Below are positions 6,838 through 14,907 of a stretch of 30,752 nt of DNA, one piece after another. The notes below the pieces were generated by a model. The model worked only from the letters and a program-made list of their open reading frames with translations. It was not told where the DNA came from and made no database searches. How positions within the stretch are numbered: position 1 is the stretch's first letter; every line of letters starts with the position of its first letter. Source of the DNA: Clostridia bacterium (lineage in GTDB: Bacteria; Bacillota; Clostridia; Oscillospirales; CAG-272); assembly GCA_900754175.1 (NCBI GenBank), contig CAAEBS010000137.1:1-30752 (forward strand). Reading direction: 5' to 3'. The position numbers were made by a program, and so were the translations under genes.

Positions 6838-8217
6838 TCAGAGCGTATCCGTTCCGTCACGCTCCGAAAGCGGCACGTACGGCACCTCCGGCTTTACGCT
6901 GATGTAGGCGGGGCGGATGATCTTGCCCGCATTCTGAATCTCCTCGATCCGGTGAGCGCTCCAGCCGGCGATCCTTGCCACGGCAAAGATCGGCGTATAC
7001 AGCTCGCAGGGCAGATCCAGCATCTGATAGATCAGCCCGGAATAAAAGTCCACGTTGGCACTGACGCCCTTGTACATCTTGCGGTGGTCGGCAATGATCT
7101 GCGGGGCAAGCCTTGCCACCGTTTCGTACAGGGCATAGTCCTCCTCAAATCCCTTGGCGACCGCAAGCTCCCGGGCACAGTTCATCAGGATATCGGCTCT
7201 CGGGTCGGACTTGGAGTACACGGCGTGTCCCATGCCGTAGATCAGCCCGGCGCCGTCAAACGCCTCCCGGTTGAGCAGGCGGTTCAGGTAATCGGCAATC
7301 TCGCTCTCCCGGTCGGTATGGATCGTCTTTTTCATGTCCTCAAACATCCGCACCACCTTGATATTGGCGCCGCCGTGTCTCGGTCCTTTCAGCGAACCGA
7401 GCGCCGCCGCAATTGCCGAATAGGTATCGGTGCCGGAGGAAGTCACGACGTGAGTGGTAAAGGTGGAATTGTTTCCGCCGCCGTGCTCGGCATGGAGGAT
7501 CAGGGCAAGGTCGAGGATCTTTGCCTCCAGGTGCGAATATTCCCCGTTTTCCCGCAGAAGCCGCAGAAGGTTTTCCGAGGTGGAAAGAGCGGGGTCCGGC
7601 AGGTGGATAAACAGACTTTTTCCGCAGTGATAATGCTGATAGGACTGATATCCGTACACCGAAAGAAGCGGAAATACGGCGATCAGTTGCAGGCACTGGC
7701 GCAGAACGTTTGCTATCGAAATATCGTCCGGGTTGTCGTCATACGCATACAGCGCCAACACGCTGCGGGACAGAATGTTCATCATGTCCTTGCCCGGCGC
7801 CTTGAGGATCATATCCCGCACAAAAGAGGTGGGAAGCGACCGGTAATCCGCAAGCTCCTCCCGGAATTTTTTCAATTCCTGCTCAGTGGGAAGCTCCCCG
7901 AAAAGCAGAAGATAGGTACATTCCTCAAAGCCGAAGCGATCGTCCGCACGGCATCCGTCCACCAGAGAGCGGACGTTGACGCCACGGTAATACAGCTTTC
8001 CCTCGCAGGGAACCACACTGCCGTCCGCCAGCTTTTTCTTTGCCTTGATGCGGGAAACCTCGGTAAGACCGGTCGCCACGCCGTTTCCGTTCATGTCCCG
8101 CAATCCCCGGTACACGTGGTACTCACCGTACATTTCCGGTACGATATGGTTATTCCGGCAGGAAAGCTCTGCCTTTTCCTGAATATAAGGTGTGATCTCC
8201 GAATAAGATGTTTTCAT
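6838..8217 (-). CDS. gltA: Citrate synthase
   Basis: This 459-residue enzyme condenses oxaloacetate and acetyl-CoA to citrate, the entry to the oxidative branch of the TCA cycle and the route to 2-oxoglutarate and glutamate. The three catalytic residues can be placed: His245 in HAEHGGGN, His331 in GMGHAVYSKSDPR, and Asp390 in NVDFYSG. The substrate segment GPRHGGAN is also present. The N-terminal region (to about residue 90) is longer than in E. coli but is of the kind seen in clostridial citrate synthases. An AAAGGAGGAC site precedes the ATG. It is separated from the upstream licD-like gene by a terminator, and I see no clear promoter of its own in the 95-base gap. No aconitase or isocitrate dehydrogenase is adjacent. 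Confidence 0.95.
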   Translation of the reverse strand: MKTSYSEITPYIQEKAELSCRNNHIVPEMYGEYHVYRGLRDMNGNGVATGLTEVSRIKAKKKLADGSVVPCEGKLYYRGVNVRSLVDGCRADDRFGFEECTYLLLFGELPTEQELKKFREELADYRSLPTSFVRDMILKAPGKDMMNILSRSVLALYAYDDNPDDISIANVLRQCLQLIAVFPLLSVYGYQSYQHYHCGKSLFIHLPDPALSTSENLLRLLRENGEYSHLEAKILDLALILHAEHGGGNNSTFTTHVVTSSGTDTYSAIAAALGSLKGPRHGGANIKVVRMFEDMKKTIHTDRESEIADYLNRLLNREAFDGAGLIYGMGHAVYSKSDPRADILMNCARELAVAKGFEEDYALYETVARLAPQIIADHRKMYKGVSANVDFYSGLIYQMLDLPCELYTPIFAVARIAGWSAHRIEEIQNAGKIIRPAYISVKPEVPYVPLSERDGTDTL

Positions 8218-8249
8218 CCGTCGTCCTCCTTTTTGAAAGTTTTGATTTT

Positions 8250-8282
8250 AAAAAACAGAAGGGACTGCCGCTTCACAGTCCC
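8250..8282 (-). terminator. Intrinsic terminator after the licD-like gene
   Basis: On the minus strand GGGACTG (8282-8276) pairs with CAGTCCC (8267-8261) around an eight-base loop, followed by TTCTGTTTTTT. It lies between the licD-like gene and gltA, so it should end the former or limit read-through into the latter. Confidence 0.75.
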
Positions 8283-8312
8283 CTGCTGAAAGAATCCGGA
8301 AAGTCCTGCCGC

Positions 8313-9125
8313 TCAATCGTCCGAATGAGTGGGATGCCGTTCTGCCTCGGGCGGCGGGGTCATATAGTCCCCGTACATAGCGGTAAGCACCGTATCGTAC
8401 CCCACAGGACAGCTCAGCGGAATGCCCCGCACGGGAAGCCGGATCGCCTTTGCATACGCTTCTCCCGGATACCGGAGCCCCAGCTCTTTTACGATCGCAT
8501 TGCTCAGGCAATAGTAACCGGTATTTTTCCCCCGGTAACGGGTGCTGACTTCTGCCTGCCTGCGATAGATCTTTTTCAGAGAGCTCAGCTTGCCGCAGAT
8601 GCGCAGAATTCCGATCTTCACACGTTCGGAAAAAGTGTGGACGTGCTTGCTTTTATTATAACGGTATGCCATTGCTTTCCCGTAAATGACTTTCTGGTCA
8701 AATACCATGCGGGAAAACTTTTTGGGGTCAGCCGGCGCTTCATCCAGAAGGAAGATATCCACGCAGACCCGGTTCTGGAAATTATTCTGTGCCCGGTCCT
8801 CCTCGGTCTCCGTCCGGAGAGGGGCATTCATGCAGAGCACACGGGGAACAAAATCAAAGAAATAGCCGCCGTACTCCTCCGGCAACACCAACCGGTATCC
8901 CTCGGGAAGCTCCCCTGCCACCTCTCTGAATTTTTCGTACTGATCCCGCTTCATGGCGATATCGGCGTCATCATCCCACGGGATAAAATCCTTGTGCCGC
9001 ACCGCACCCAGCAGGGTTCCGGAGTCCAGAAAATATTCGATGCCGTGCTTTGCGCAAAGGGCGTCGATCTCCTTCAAAATTCCAAGCAGGACCTCGTGGG
9101 TATGCTCGATTGCAATGTCACTCAT
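8313..9125 (-). CDS. LicD family (phosphocholine-type) transferase
   Basis: This 270-residue protein belongs to the LicD family of nucleotidyltransferase-fold enzymes, which attach phosphocholine or related phospho-substituents to surface glycans. The signature is clear: DSGTLLGAVRHKDFIPWDDD at residues 34-53, with the metal-binding aspartates at 51-53 and Asp55. The ATG at 9125 follows an ACGGAGG site seven bases away; the longer reading frame to 9221 covers the promoter and is not coding. It is a single-gene unit with its own promoter and terminator. No choline uptake or choline kinase gene is adjacent, so the substituent it transfers cannot be named. Confidence 0.88.
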   Translation of the reverse strand: MSDIAIEHTHEVLLGILKEIDALCAKHGIEYFLDSGTLLGAVRHKDFIPWDDDADIAMKRDQYEKFREVAGELPEGYRLVLPEEYGGYFFDFVPRVLCMNAPLRTETEEDRAQNNFQNRVCVDIFLLDEAPADPKKFSRMVFDQKVIYGKAMAYRYNKSKHVHTFSERVKIGILRICGKLSSLKKIYRRQAEVSTRYRGKNTGYYCLSNAIVKELGLRYPGEAYAKAIRLPVRGIPLSCPVGYDTVLTAMYGDYMTPPPEAERHPTHSDD

Positions 9126-9209
9126 ATACAACCTCCGTTGTAAAAACTGTCGTCCCTCTACCCCCAAAATCTCATAGCGCAGGGCACAGAAAGACACGAT
9201 AATAATATT

Positions 9210-9238
9210 ATTGTAGCACATTTTTCCACAAAAAGCAA
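9210..9238 (-). promoter_or_regulatory. Promoter of the licD-like gene
   Basis: On the minus strand TTGCTT (9238-9233) and TACAAT (9215-9210) are spaced by 17 bases, in an A+T-rich stretch about 85 bases upstream of the chosen ATG. Confidence 0.7.
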
Positions 9239-9293
9239 TAGCCTTGAAAACTTTTCTGTAAAAAATGCAAGAATCACTGACTTTCCGGCAGGT

Positions 9294-10139
9294 TTACCGG
9301 GCATTCCGGTACTCGGTCGGGGTCATTCCGGTATGCGCCTTGAAGCATTTGCAGAAAAAATGCACGTCCTGATAGCCGGCGGACAGCCCCACCTGCCCGA
9401 TGCTCATATCGGTGGTCGTCAGCAACTTGCAGGCGCACTGCATCCGAAGCCCGGTGATATACCGGAGCGGCGTGGTGCCGGTCTCCTCCCCGAACAGCAC
9501 CCCGTAGCGGGAAACGCTCAGATTCTCCATCCGGGCAAGCCCGGAGAGCGTGATCGGCGTATGAAAGAACGCATGGATGTACTGGAGAGAACGGAAAAGC
9601 CGGGGCGGCTTGGTCTCCTGCCCGTTACAGCACCGGGCAAGCGAAAGAAGCAAAAGCTGGAGGTGGGCGCTCAGCTCCCGGTCACGAAAGCTCTCGCCCC
9701 GCAGAAAGGCGTCGAAAATGCTGTGATACTGCCCGGTGATCGCCCCGCCGTTTTCGATCTGCCAGAAGCCCGGCAGAGGCGAAAGACTGTACTCCTCCAG
9801 CAGAGGCGCCACATGAGAGCCGGTAAAATGGATCCACAGATAACACAGCTCCTCCCCGCCGTCATACCGGTACCGGTAATGGTAGTGCGGCGGAAACAGA
9901 ACGGCACTGCCGGGCGCCGCCTCCCGGTCGCCGTCGGGCAGGCGCACGCTCATCCTCCCGCCAAGCATCCATAAAAGGTAATAGTCATCCCGCCCGCCGG
10001 GGTTATCGGTGGTAAAAGGGAAAACCGTGGAGGTGCACCCCGCACAGTTGACCATCAGCGGATATTGGTCGGAGTTGCGGCTACACGTATTGTATCCCGG
10101 CTTCCCTTCCCCGAATGCGTAATACTCACAGCGTTTCAT
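9294..10139 (-). CDS. AraC-family transcriptional regulator
   Basis: This 281-residue protein has a cupin-like sensing domain (about 1-165; segments LFPPHYHYRYRYDGGEE and LWIHFTGSH) and a C-terminal AraC DNA-binding domain with two helix-turn-helix units (about 185-281), ending with the family pattern SIGQVGLSAGYQDVHFFCKC...GMTPTEYR. Such regulators usually bind a sugar or glycan fragment and activate catabolic or glycan genes. The ATG at 10139 follows a CCGGAGG site. It is transcribed away from the Gfo/Idh-nucleotidyltransferase-kinase operon with interlocking promoters, so that operon is its most likely target. The inducer cannot be inferred. Confidence 0.92.
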   Translation of the reverse strand: MKRCEYYAFGEGKPGYNTCSRNSDQYPLMVNCAGCTSTVFPFTTDNPGGRDDYYLLWMLGGRMSVRLPDGDREAAPGSAVLFPPHYHYRYRYDGGEELCYLWIHFTGSHVAPLLEEYSLSPLPGFWQIENGGAITGQYHSIFDAFLRGESFRDRELSAHLQLLLLSLARCCNGQETKPPRLFRSLQYIHAFFHTPITLSGLARMENLSVSRYGVLFGEETGTTPLRYITGLRMQCACKLLTTTDMSIGQVGLSAGYQDVHFFCKCFKAHTGMTPTEYRNAR

Positions 10140-10158
10140 ATTTCCTCCGGAAAGTAAA

Positions 10159-10187
10159 ATAATACACCAGATCAGAAAAATAATCAA
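10159..10187 (-). promoter_or_regulatory. Second, proximal promoter candidate for the araC-type gene
   Basis: TTGATT (10187-10182) and TATTAT (10164-10159) on the minus strand are 17 bases apart. It would give a leader of only about 12 bases, which nearly abuts the ribosome binding site, so it is less certain than the distal promoter. Confidence 0.4.
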
Positions 10188-10216
10188 TTGACTTTCCTCT
10201 GCGGATATTGTACTAT
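10188..10216 (+). promoter_or_regulatory. Promoter of the Gfo/Idh sugar operon
   Basis: TTGACT (10188-10193) and TACTAT (10211-10216) are separated by 17 bases, about 78 bases upstream of the oxidoreductase ATG. The -10 box overlaps that of the opposing promoter. Confidence 0.7.
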
Positions 10217-10235
10217 ATTTTCCGTAGGTTGTCAA
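10207..10235 (-). promoter_or_regulatory. Main promoter of the araC-type gene
   Basis: A perfect TTGACA (10235-10230) and TACAAT (10212-10207) on the minus strand are spaced by 17 bases. Its -10 box overlaps the plus-strand -10 at 10211-10216 around a GTAC centre, so RNA polymerase cannot occupy both promoters at once. Confidence 0.75.
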
Positions 10236-10293
10236 CCGAATTTCAATCAATATCTGAAAAAATACCGGAAATATCCGGTTCGGAGGTAAGAAA

Positions 10294-11568
10294 ATGAATG
10301 AACGGAAACGTAAGGATCTGATCCTGATCGGCGGCGGAAGCAGAGGAAAAAGATACACCGACATTGCCGCCTCGCTCGACGGATGTTACCGGGTCGTGGC
10401 AGTGGCGGAGCCGATCCGGGAGCGCCGTGAGGACATCGCACGCATCCATAATATCCCGCCCGAGCACGTCTATGAAAGCTGGGAAGCCCTGCTTGCCAGA
10501 CCCCGGTTTGCCGATGCGGCGATCATCGCCACCATGGACCGGGATCATTTTGCCCCCGCCCTGCAGGCGATCCGGCAGGGATATCCCCTGCTTCTGGAAA
10601 AGCCGGTATCGCCGGATCCCGGGGAATGTCGTCTGCTGGAGGAGGAAGCCCGCCGGTACGGCGTTCCGGTCCTCGTCTGTCACGTGCTCCGCTACACCCC
10701 GTTTTTCCGGGCGCTCCGGGAGCTGATCGACCGGGGTGAGATCGGCGAGGTGGTGAACATCCAGCACGCAGAGTGCGTGGGAACCATCCACCAGAGCCAC
10801 AGCTTTGTCCGGGGCAACTGGTGCAACAGCCGGGAAAGCTCGCCCATGCTTCTGCAAAAATCCTGCCACGACATCGACATCCTGCAATGGTTGCTCGGTG
10901 AGCGGCGCTGTCTGCGGGTCCAGAGTTTTGGCTCCCTGCGCTACTTCACCCCGGAAAATGCGCCCGAGGGGGCGCCGGAATTCTGCATTGACGGTTGTCC
11001 GGTGGGAGACACCTGCCCCTATAACGCCGTAAAACTCTACCTCAAAAGCGATTCCGACTGGTTCCGCACCACTGCCACGCACCTGCCCCACCCGGAGGAT
11101 GCCGACGTGGAGCGTGCTATCCGCACCACCAACTACGGGCGTTGCGTTTTCGGTTGCCACAACGACGTGGTGGACCACCAGGTGGTGAATATGGAATTTG
11201 AAGGCGGCGCCACCGTAAGCTTTACCATGTGCGCTTTTACCTACCCCGCCCGCCGGATCCGGATCATGGGAACGCTGGGCGAGATAAGCGCACAGATGGA
11301 CGATCCGGAAATTCAGATCTTCGACTTTCAGAGTGGCAAGACCCGGCGTGTGGAGGTGTCGGGGCTTGTCCGTGACGACAGCATCAACGGCGGGCACGGC
11401 GGCGGAGACGGCGGCATTATGCGGGCGTTTTACCGGCTGTTATGCGGCGAAGCGCCGGAGCTTACCCACAACCTTACGGAGTCCTGCGAAAGCCACCGCA
11501 TCGTCTTTGCGGCAGAAAAATCCCGTCTCACCAGTCAGGTGGTGGAAATGGAGGGTTTTTCGCTGTAA
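10294..11568 (+). CDS. Gfo/Idh/MocA-family NAD(P)-dependent oxidoreductase
   Basis: This 424-residue protein has an N-terminal Rossmann domain (IGGGSRG at 12-18) and the EKP motif at 102-104 that marks the Gfo/Idh/MocA family of sugar and inositol dehydrogenases. The C-terminal domain (about 130 onward) supplies the substrate site. A cysteine-rich insert, CIDGCPVGDTCPYNA, occurs near residue 230; similar inserts occur in some members and might bind metal. An AGGTAAG-type site precedes the ATG. It is the first gene of an operon with a nucleotidyltransferase and a NahK-like kinase, so a modified sugar or amino sugar is the likely substrate. The exact substrate is unknown. Confidence 0.88.
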   Translation: MNERKRKDLILIGGGSRGKRYTDIAASLDGCYRVVAVAEPIRERREDIARIHNIPPEHVYESWEALLARPRFADAAIIATMDRDHFAPALQAIRQGYPLLLEKPVSPDPGECRLLEEEARRYGVPVLVCHVLRYTPFFRALRELIDRGEIGEVVNIQHAECVGTIHQSHSFVRGNWCNSRESSPMLLQKSCHDIDILQWLLGERRCLRVQSFGSLRYFTPENAPEGAPEFCIDGCPVGDTCPYNAVKLYLKSDSDWFRTTATHLPHPEDADVERAIRTTNYGRCVFGCHNDVVDHQVVNMEFEGGATVSFTMCAFTYPARRIRIMGTLGEISAQMDDPEIQIFDFQSGKTRRVEVSGLVRDDSINGGHGGGDGGIMRAFYRLLCGEAPELTHNLTESCESHRIVFAAEKSRLTSQVVEMEGFSL

Positions 11569-11608
11569 ATTTCAGAATTCAGACAAACAGAAAAGAGAGA
11601 GAGAGATT

Positions 11609-12544
11609 ATGGAAAGAAACGAGAAAAAACCGGAACTTGTAATTATGGCGGCAGGACTGGGAAGCCGCTACGGCGGTCTGAAGCAGATCGACCCCATGGA
11701 CGAGCAGGGGCACATTATCATTGATTTTTCCCTGTACGACGCCTGGAAAGCGGGCTTTGAAAAGGTCACCTTCCTGATAAAGCCGGAGCTGGAGGAGGAA
11801 TTTCACGCCTGCATCGGCGACCGGGTCTCCCGGTATATGAAGGTACAGTATGCCTATCAGCGGCAGGAGGCAATTCCCGCAGGCTTTTCCTGTCCGCAGG
11901 GACGGGAAAAGCCGTGGGGTACCGGTCATGCGGTCCTCTGTTGCCGGGATCTGGTGCAATCGAATTTTGTCGTCATCAACGCCGACGATTATTACGGCAG
12001 GCACAGCTTTTCGGTGATGTACCGTGCGCTCTGCGACCTGCACGACGACGCCACTGCCCACTACGCCATGCTCGGCTACCGGCTGAAGAACACCGTTCCG
12101 GCAGAGGGGAGCGTTGCCCGTGGCGTCTGCCAGGTGGATGCGGCGACCGGAAAGCTTGCGCAGATCACCGAGCGATGCGCCATTTCCCGTGACGGAAATG
12201 GCTTCCGGTACACCGAGGACGGCGGCAAAAGCTATGTTCCGATCTCCGGCGAATCGGTGGTATCCATGAACTTCTGGGGCTTTACTCCCTCAGTATTCGA
12301 CGAGCTGGCGGCGTGCTTCCCGGATTTTCTGGAAAAGAATCTTCCGCTCAATCCCCTGAAATGCGAATACTACCTGCCCTTTGCGGTCAACACCGCCATG
12401 AGCGGAGGACGGGCGGACGTCCGGGTGCTAGAATCGGAGGACACTTGGTACGGCGTGACCTACCGTGCCGACAAACCGATGGTGCGTGCGGCGTTTGCCG
12501 GGATGAAAGCCGCCGGACTTTACCCGGAAAAACTGCTGGACTGA
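11609..12544 (+). CDS. Sugar-1-phosphate nucleotidyltransferase
   Basis: This 311-residue protein carries the NTP-transferase signature MAAGLGSRYGGLKQIDP (residues 13-29), in which the glycine-rich loop binds the nucleotide. It would join a sugar 1-phosphate to UTP or a similar nucleotide, with release of pyrophosphate. The later segment FVVINADDYYG holds the metal-binding aspartates. The start follows a purine-rich GAGAGAG stretch, a weak ribosome binding site. It lies 40 bases after the oxidoreductase and 18 bases before the NahK-like kinase, whose product, a sugar 1-phosphate, would be its natural substrate. The nucleotide and sugar specificities cannot be read from the sequence. Confidence 0.85.
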   Translation: MERNEKKPELVIMAAGLGSRYGGLKQIDPMDEQGHIIIDFSLYDAWKAGFEKVTFLIKPELEEEFHACIGDRVSRYMKVQYAYQRQEAIPAGFSCPQGREKPWGTGHAVLCCRDLVQSNFVVINADDYYGRHSFSVMYRALCDLHDDATAHYAMLGYRLKNTVPAEGSVARGVCQVDAATGKLAQITERCAISRDGNGFRYTEDGGKSYVPISGESVVSMNFWGFTPSVFDELAACFPDFLEKNLPLNPLKCEYYLPFAVNTAMSGGRADVRVLESEDTWYGVTYRADKPMVRAAFAGMKAAGLYPEKLLD

Positions 12545-12562
12545 AAAAAGGAGGAGACGGAC

Positions 12563-13663
12563 ATGACAAGAGACGAAGCCTGCCGGAAGATCGGCGAGGC
12601 GATTGCGGCATATTCCCACATCGGACCGCTTACCGCCTGCGCCCTCTACGGCAACGGACATATCAACGATACCTTTCTCGCTGTAACCCAAACGGAGCGG
12701 CGCTATATCCTGCAAAGGATCAACTACGAGGTCTTTCCCCACCCCGGGCAGATCATGGCAAACATTGAGGGCGTGACCGCTCACATCCGCCGCCGGGCGG
12801 AAGCGGCGGGAGAGGACCCCGACCGGGCAACCCTGACTATCGTCCGGTGCAACGACGGCAAAAGCTTTTTTACCGACAGCATCGGCTGTTCCTGGCGGAT
12901 GTATGATTTCGTGGAGGGCACGGTCGCCCGGGACCGGGTGGAAAACGCAGACGATTTCCGGGCGTGCGGCAAGGCTTTCGGTCGGTTTCAGGGACTGCTC
13001 TGCGACTACCCGGCAAAAGACCTTTACGAAGCAATCCCCGATTTTCACAATACGCCGGTCCGCTACGAAGCTCTGATGCGTGCCGTCCGGGCGGATGCCT
13101 GCGACAGAGTGCGCACCGTGGAAAAGGAGCTGGAATTCGTGCAGAAGCAGTCGGATTTCGTAAAACTGCTGGAACAGGCGCACACCTCCGGCGACCTGCC
13201 GCTCCGGGTAACGCACAACGACACCAAGCTCAACAACATCCTGTTTGACGCCGCAACCGGCGCACCGGTCTGCGTGATCGACCTTGACACGGTCATGCCC
13301 GGCTATTCGGTAAACGACTTCGGCGACTCCATCCGCTTTGGCGCCAACACCGTGGCGGAGGACGACCCGCACTGGGAGCGTGCCGCCCTGGATACCGCAC
13401 TGCTGGAAGCCTATGCCCGGGGATTTCTGCAAAGCTGCGGCAACTCGCTCTGCCGTGGGGAGCGGGAGCTGATGATGACGGGCGCCATGATGATGACGCT
13501 GGAATGCGGCATACGGTTTCTCACCGATTATCTGGAGGGCGACCATTATTTCCGCATCCACCGCCCCACGCACAACCTTGACCGTTGCCGCACCCAGCTT
13601 GCCCTGTTTGCCGATATGGAGAAAAAGCGTCTGCAAACCGAAAAACTGCTGAAAGCGCTGTAA
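12563..13663 (+). CDS. nahK: Phosphotransferase, N-acetylhexosamine 1-kinase-like
   Basis: This 366-residue protein has the aminoglycoside-phosphotransferase kinase fold. The catalytic loop HNDTKLNN (218-225) and the metal-binding DLDT (240-243, in VIDLDTVMPG) are intact, and the N-terminal GNGHINDTFL and YILQRINYEVF segments resemble N-acetylhexosamine 1-kinase (NahK/LnpB) of bifidobacteria, including DFGDSIRFGAN after the active site. NahK phosphorylates GlcNAc or GalNAc released from lacto-N-biose or galacto-N-biose at the anomeric carbon. Coupling with an adjacent nucleotidyltransferase supports this reading. A lacto-N-biose phosphorylase is not present in the window. An AAAGGAGGAG site precedes the ATG. 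Confidence 0.82.
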   Translation: MTRDEACRKIGEAIAAYSHIGPLTACALYGNGHINDTFLAVTQTERRYILQRINYEVFPHPGQIMANIEGVTAHIRRRAEAAGEDPDRATLTIVRCNDGKSFFTDSIGCSWRMYDFVEGTVARDRVENADDFRACGKAFGRFQGLLCDYPAKDLYEAIPDFHNTPVRYEALMRAVRADACDRVRTVEKELEFVQKQSDFVKLLEQAHTSGDLPLRVTHNDTKLNNILFDAATGAPVCVIDLDTVMPGYSVNDFGDSIRFGANTVAEDDPHWERAALDTALLEAYARGFLQSCGNSLCRGERELMMTGAMMMTLECGIRFLTDYLEGDHYFRIHRPTHNLDRCRTQLALFADMEKKRLQTEKLLKAL

Positions 13664-13692
13664 GCCGACCGTCCGATAGTGCCAAAATCCCC

Positions 13693-13720
13693 TTGACATT
13701 TTCTCCTGCGGCGGTATAAT
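13693..13720 (+). promoter_or_regulatory. Promoter of the DUF4838-like gene
   Basis: Perfect TTGACA (13693-13698) and perfect TATAAT (13715-13720) with a 16-base spacer, 38 bases before the chosen ATG. One of the best matches to the consensus in the window. Confidence 0.8.
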
Positions 13721-13757
13721 AATGGCAGGAAAACTATTTCAGGAAAGGAAAGAACCT

Positions 13758-14678
13758 ATGAAAACTCAATTGCTGATCCACCCGGAAGAGCTTTCCGAAC
13801 ACTGGATCGAGCGTGCGGCAGGCTGTGGCGTGGACGTGCTCGGTATCCATCCGGTGGGAGGTGGACTTGCCCACGAATCCCTCGCCGATCTGTTGCGGCG
13901 ACTGGAAACACCGGAATTCCGCACGCTTCTGGACAAAGCGGCGGAAAAAGGACTGCAGATCGAATATGAACTGCACGCAGGCAGTTTTCTTGCCCCACGG
14001 GATCTGTTTGCAAACCACCCGGAGTATTTCCGGGAAACGTCAGCGGGCGTCCGCTCCGCCGACGTGAATTTTTGCCCCTCTTCTCCCGAAATGCTGGATA
14101 TCGTAGCGCAAAACGCCGTAAAGTTTGCCGCAAAGCTTTATCGCAGTACAAAAAATTACTACTTCTGGCTCGACGATAAAAAAGGCGGTGCGTGCCACTG
14201 CCCCCGTTGCCGTTTGCTCTCTCCCTCCGACCAACAGCTCCTGGTTATGAACCGGATCGTGAAGGAACTGCGTAAAACAGACCCCGACGCACGGCTTGCC
14301 TACCTTGCCTATTTCCAATGTATCCTGCCGCCAAAGCAGATAAAGCCCGCCCCCGGGATCTTTCTGGAATACGCACCGTTTGAAAAGGACATGAAAGTGC
14401 GTGTCAGCCAAAGCCCGGTTGATAAGGAGCTGAATGACCTGTTGCATATTTTTTCACCGGAAGATGCAAAAATTCTGGAATACTGGTACGACAACTCCCT
14501 TTTCTCCGACTGGAAAAAGCCGCCCCGGCGTTTCACCCCGGACAATTCCCTGATCCGGGACGATATCGCTTTCTACCGTGACAAGGGCATTCCGTACATT
14601 TCTTCCTTTGCCTGCTACCTCGGAAAAGACTATGAAGCGCTCTACGGCGAACCGGATCTTTCCGCATTTTCCCGGTGA
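13758..14678 (+). CDS. DUF4838-like protein of unknown function
   Basis: This 306-residue soluble protein has no signal peptide or membrane segment. The central motif WLDDKKGGACHCPRC (137-151) resembles that of DUF4838 proteins, which have a TIM-barrel glycoside-hydrolase-like domain related in fold to alpha-glucuronidases; C146, C148 and C151 suggest a bound metal. It lacks the N-terminal domain of the large family members, so it is a minimal version. The ATG at 13758 follows an AGGAAAGGAAAG site; an earlier ATG at 13722 would start at the promoter. It has its own promoter and a terminator behind it. A role in glycan handling fits the neighbourhood, but no reaction can be assigned. Confidence 0.65.
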   Translation: MKTQLLIHPEELSEHWIERAAGCGVDVLGIHPVGGGLAHESLADLLRRLETPEFRTLLDKAAEKGLQIEYELHAGSFLAPRDLFANHPEYFRETSAGVRSADVNFCPSSPEMLDIVAQNAVKFAAKLYRSTKNYYFWLDDKKGGACHCPRCRLLSPSDQQLLVMNRIVKELRKTDPDARLAYLAYFQCILPPKQIKPAPGIFLEYAPFEKDMKVRVSQSPVDKELNDLLHIFSPEDAKILEYWYDNSLFSDWKKPPRRFTPDNSLIRDDIAFYRDKGIPYISSFACYLGKDYEALYGEPDLSAFSR

Positions 14679-14725
14679 AATCCGACGTTTTATCTCCCTT
14701 TATCGGCTTCTTTCCTTACCGTTTT

Positions 14726-14756
14726 CCGCCTCTGATCATCGGAGGCGGATTTTTTG
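14726..14756 (+). terminator. Intrinsic terminator after the DUF4838-like gene
   Basis: CCGCCTC (14726-14732) pairs with GAGGCGG (14742-14748), followed by ATTTTTTG. It ends the single-gene unit before the next promoter at 14794. Confidence 0.8.
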
Positions 14757-14793
14757 AATTTCCGCCTTTTGCCCCGAATTCCCGGCAATTTCC

Positions 14794-14822
14794 TTGACAA
14801 AAGACGAATTTTGTTGTATAAT
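14794..14822 (+). promoter_or_regulatory. Promoter of the GT8 / GT-C operon
   Basis: Perfect TTGACA (14794-14799) and perfect TATAAT (14817-14822) with a 17-base spacer. The start would lie near 14829, giving a leader of about 80 bases. The 229-base gap between genes here contains only this promoter and the preceding terminator. Confidence 0.85.
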
Positions 14823-14907
14823 AAATACAACTTATTAAACCATGACGAAAACGAGCACAACCCGTCATCTGATAAATAAAAATTCTTCTGTGACAGGAAA
14901 GGTGATT

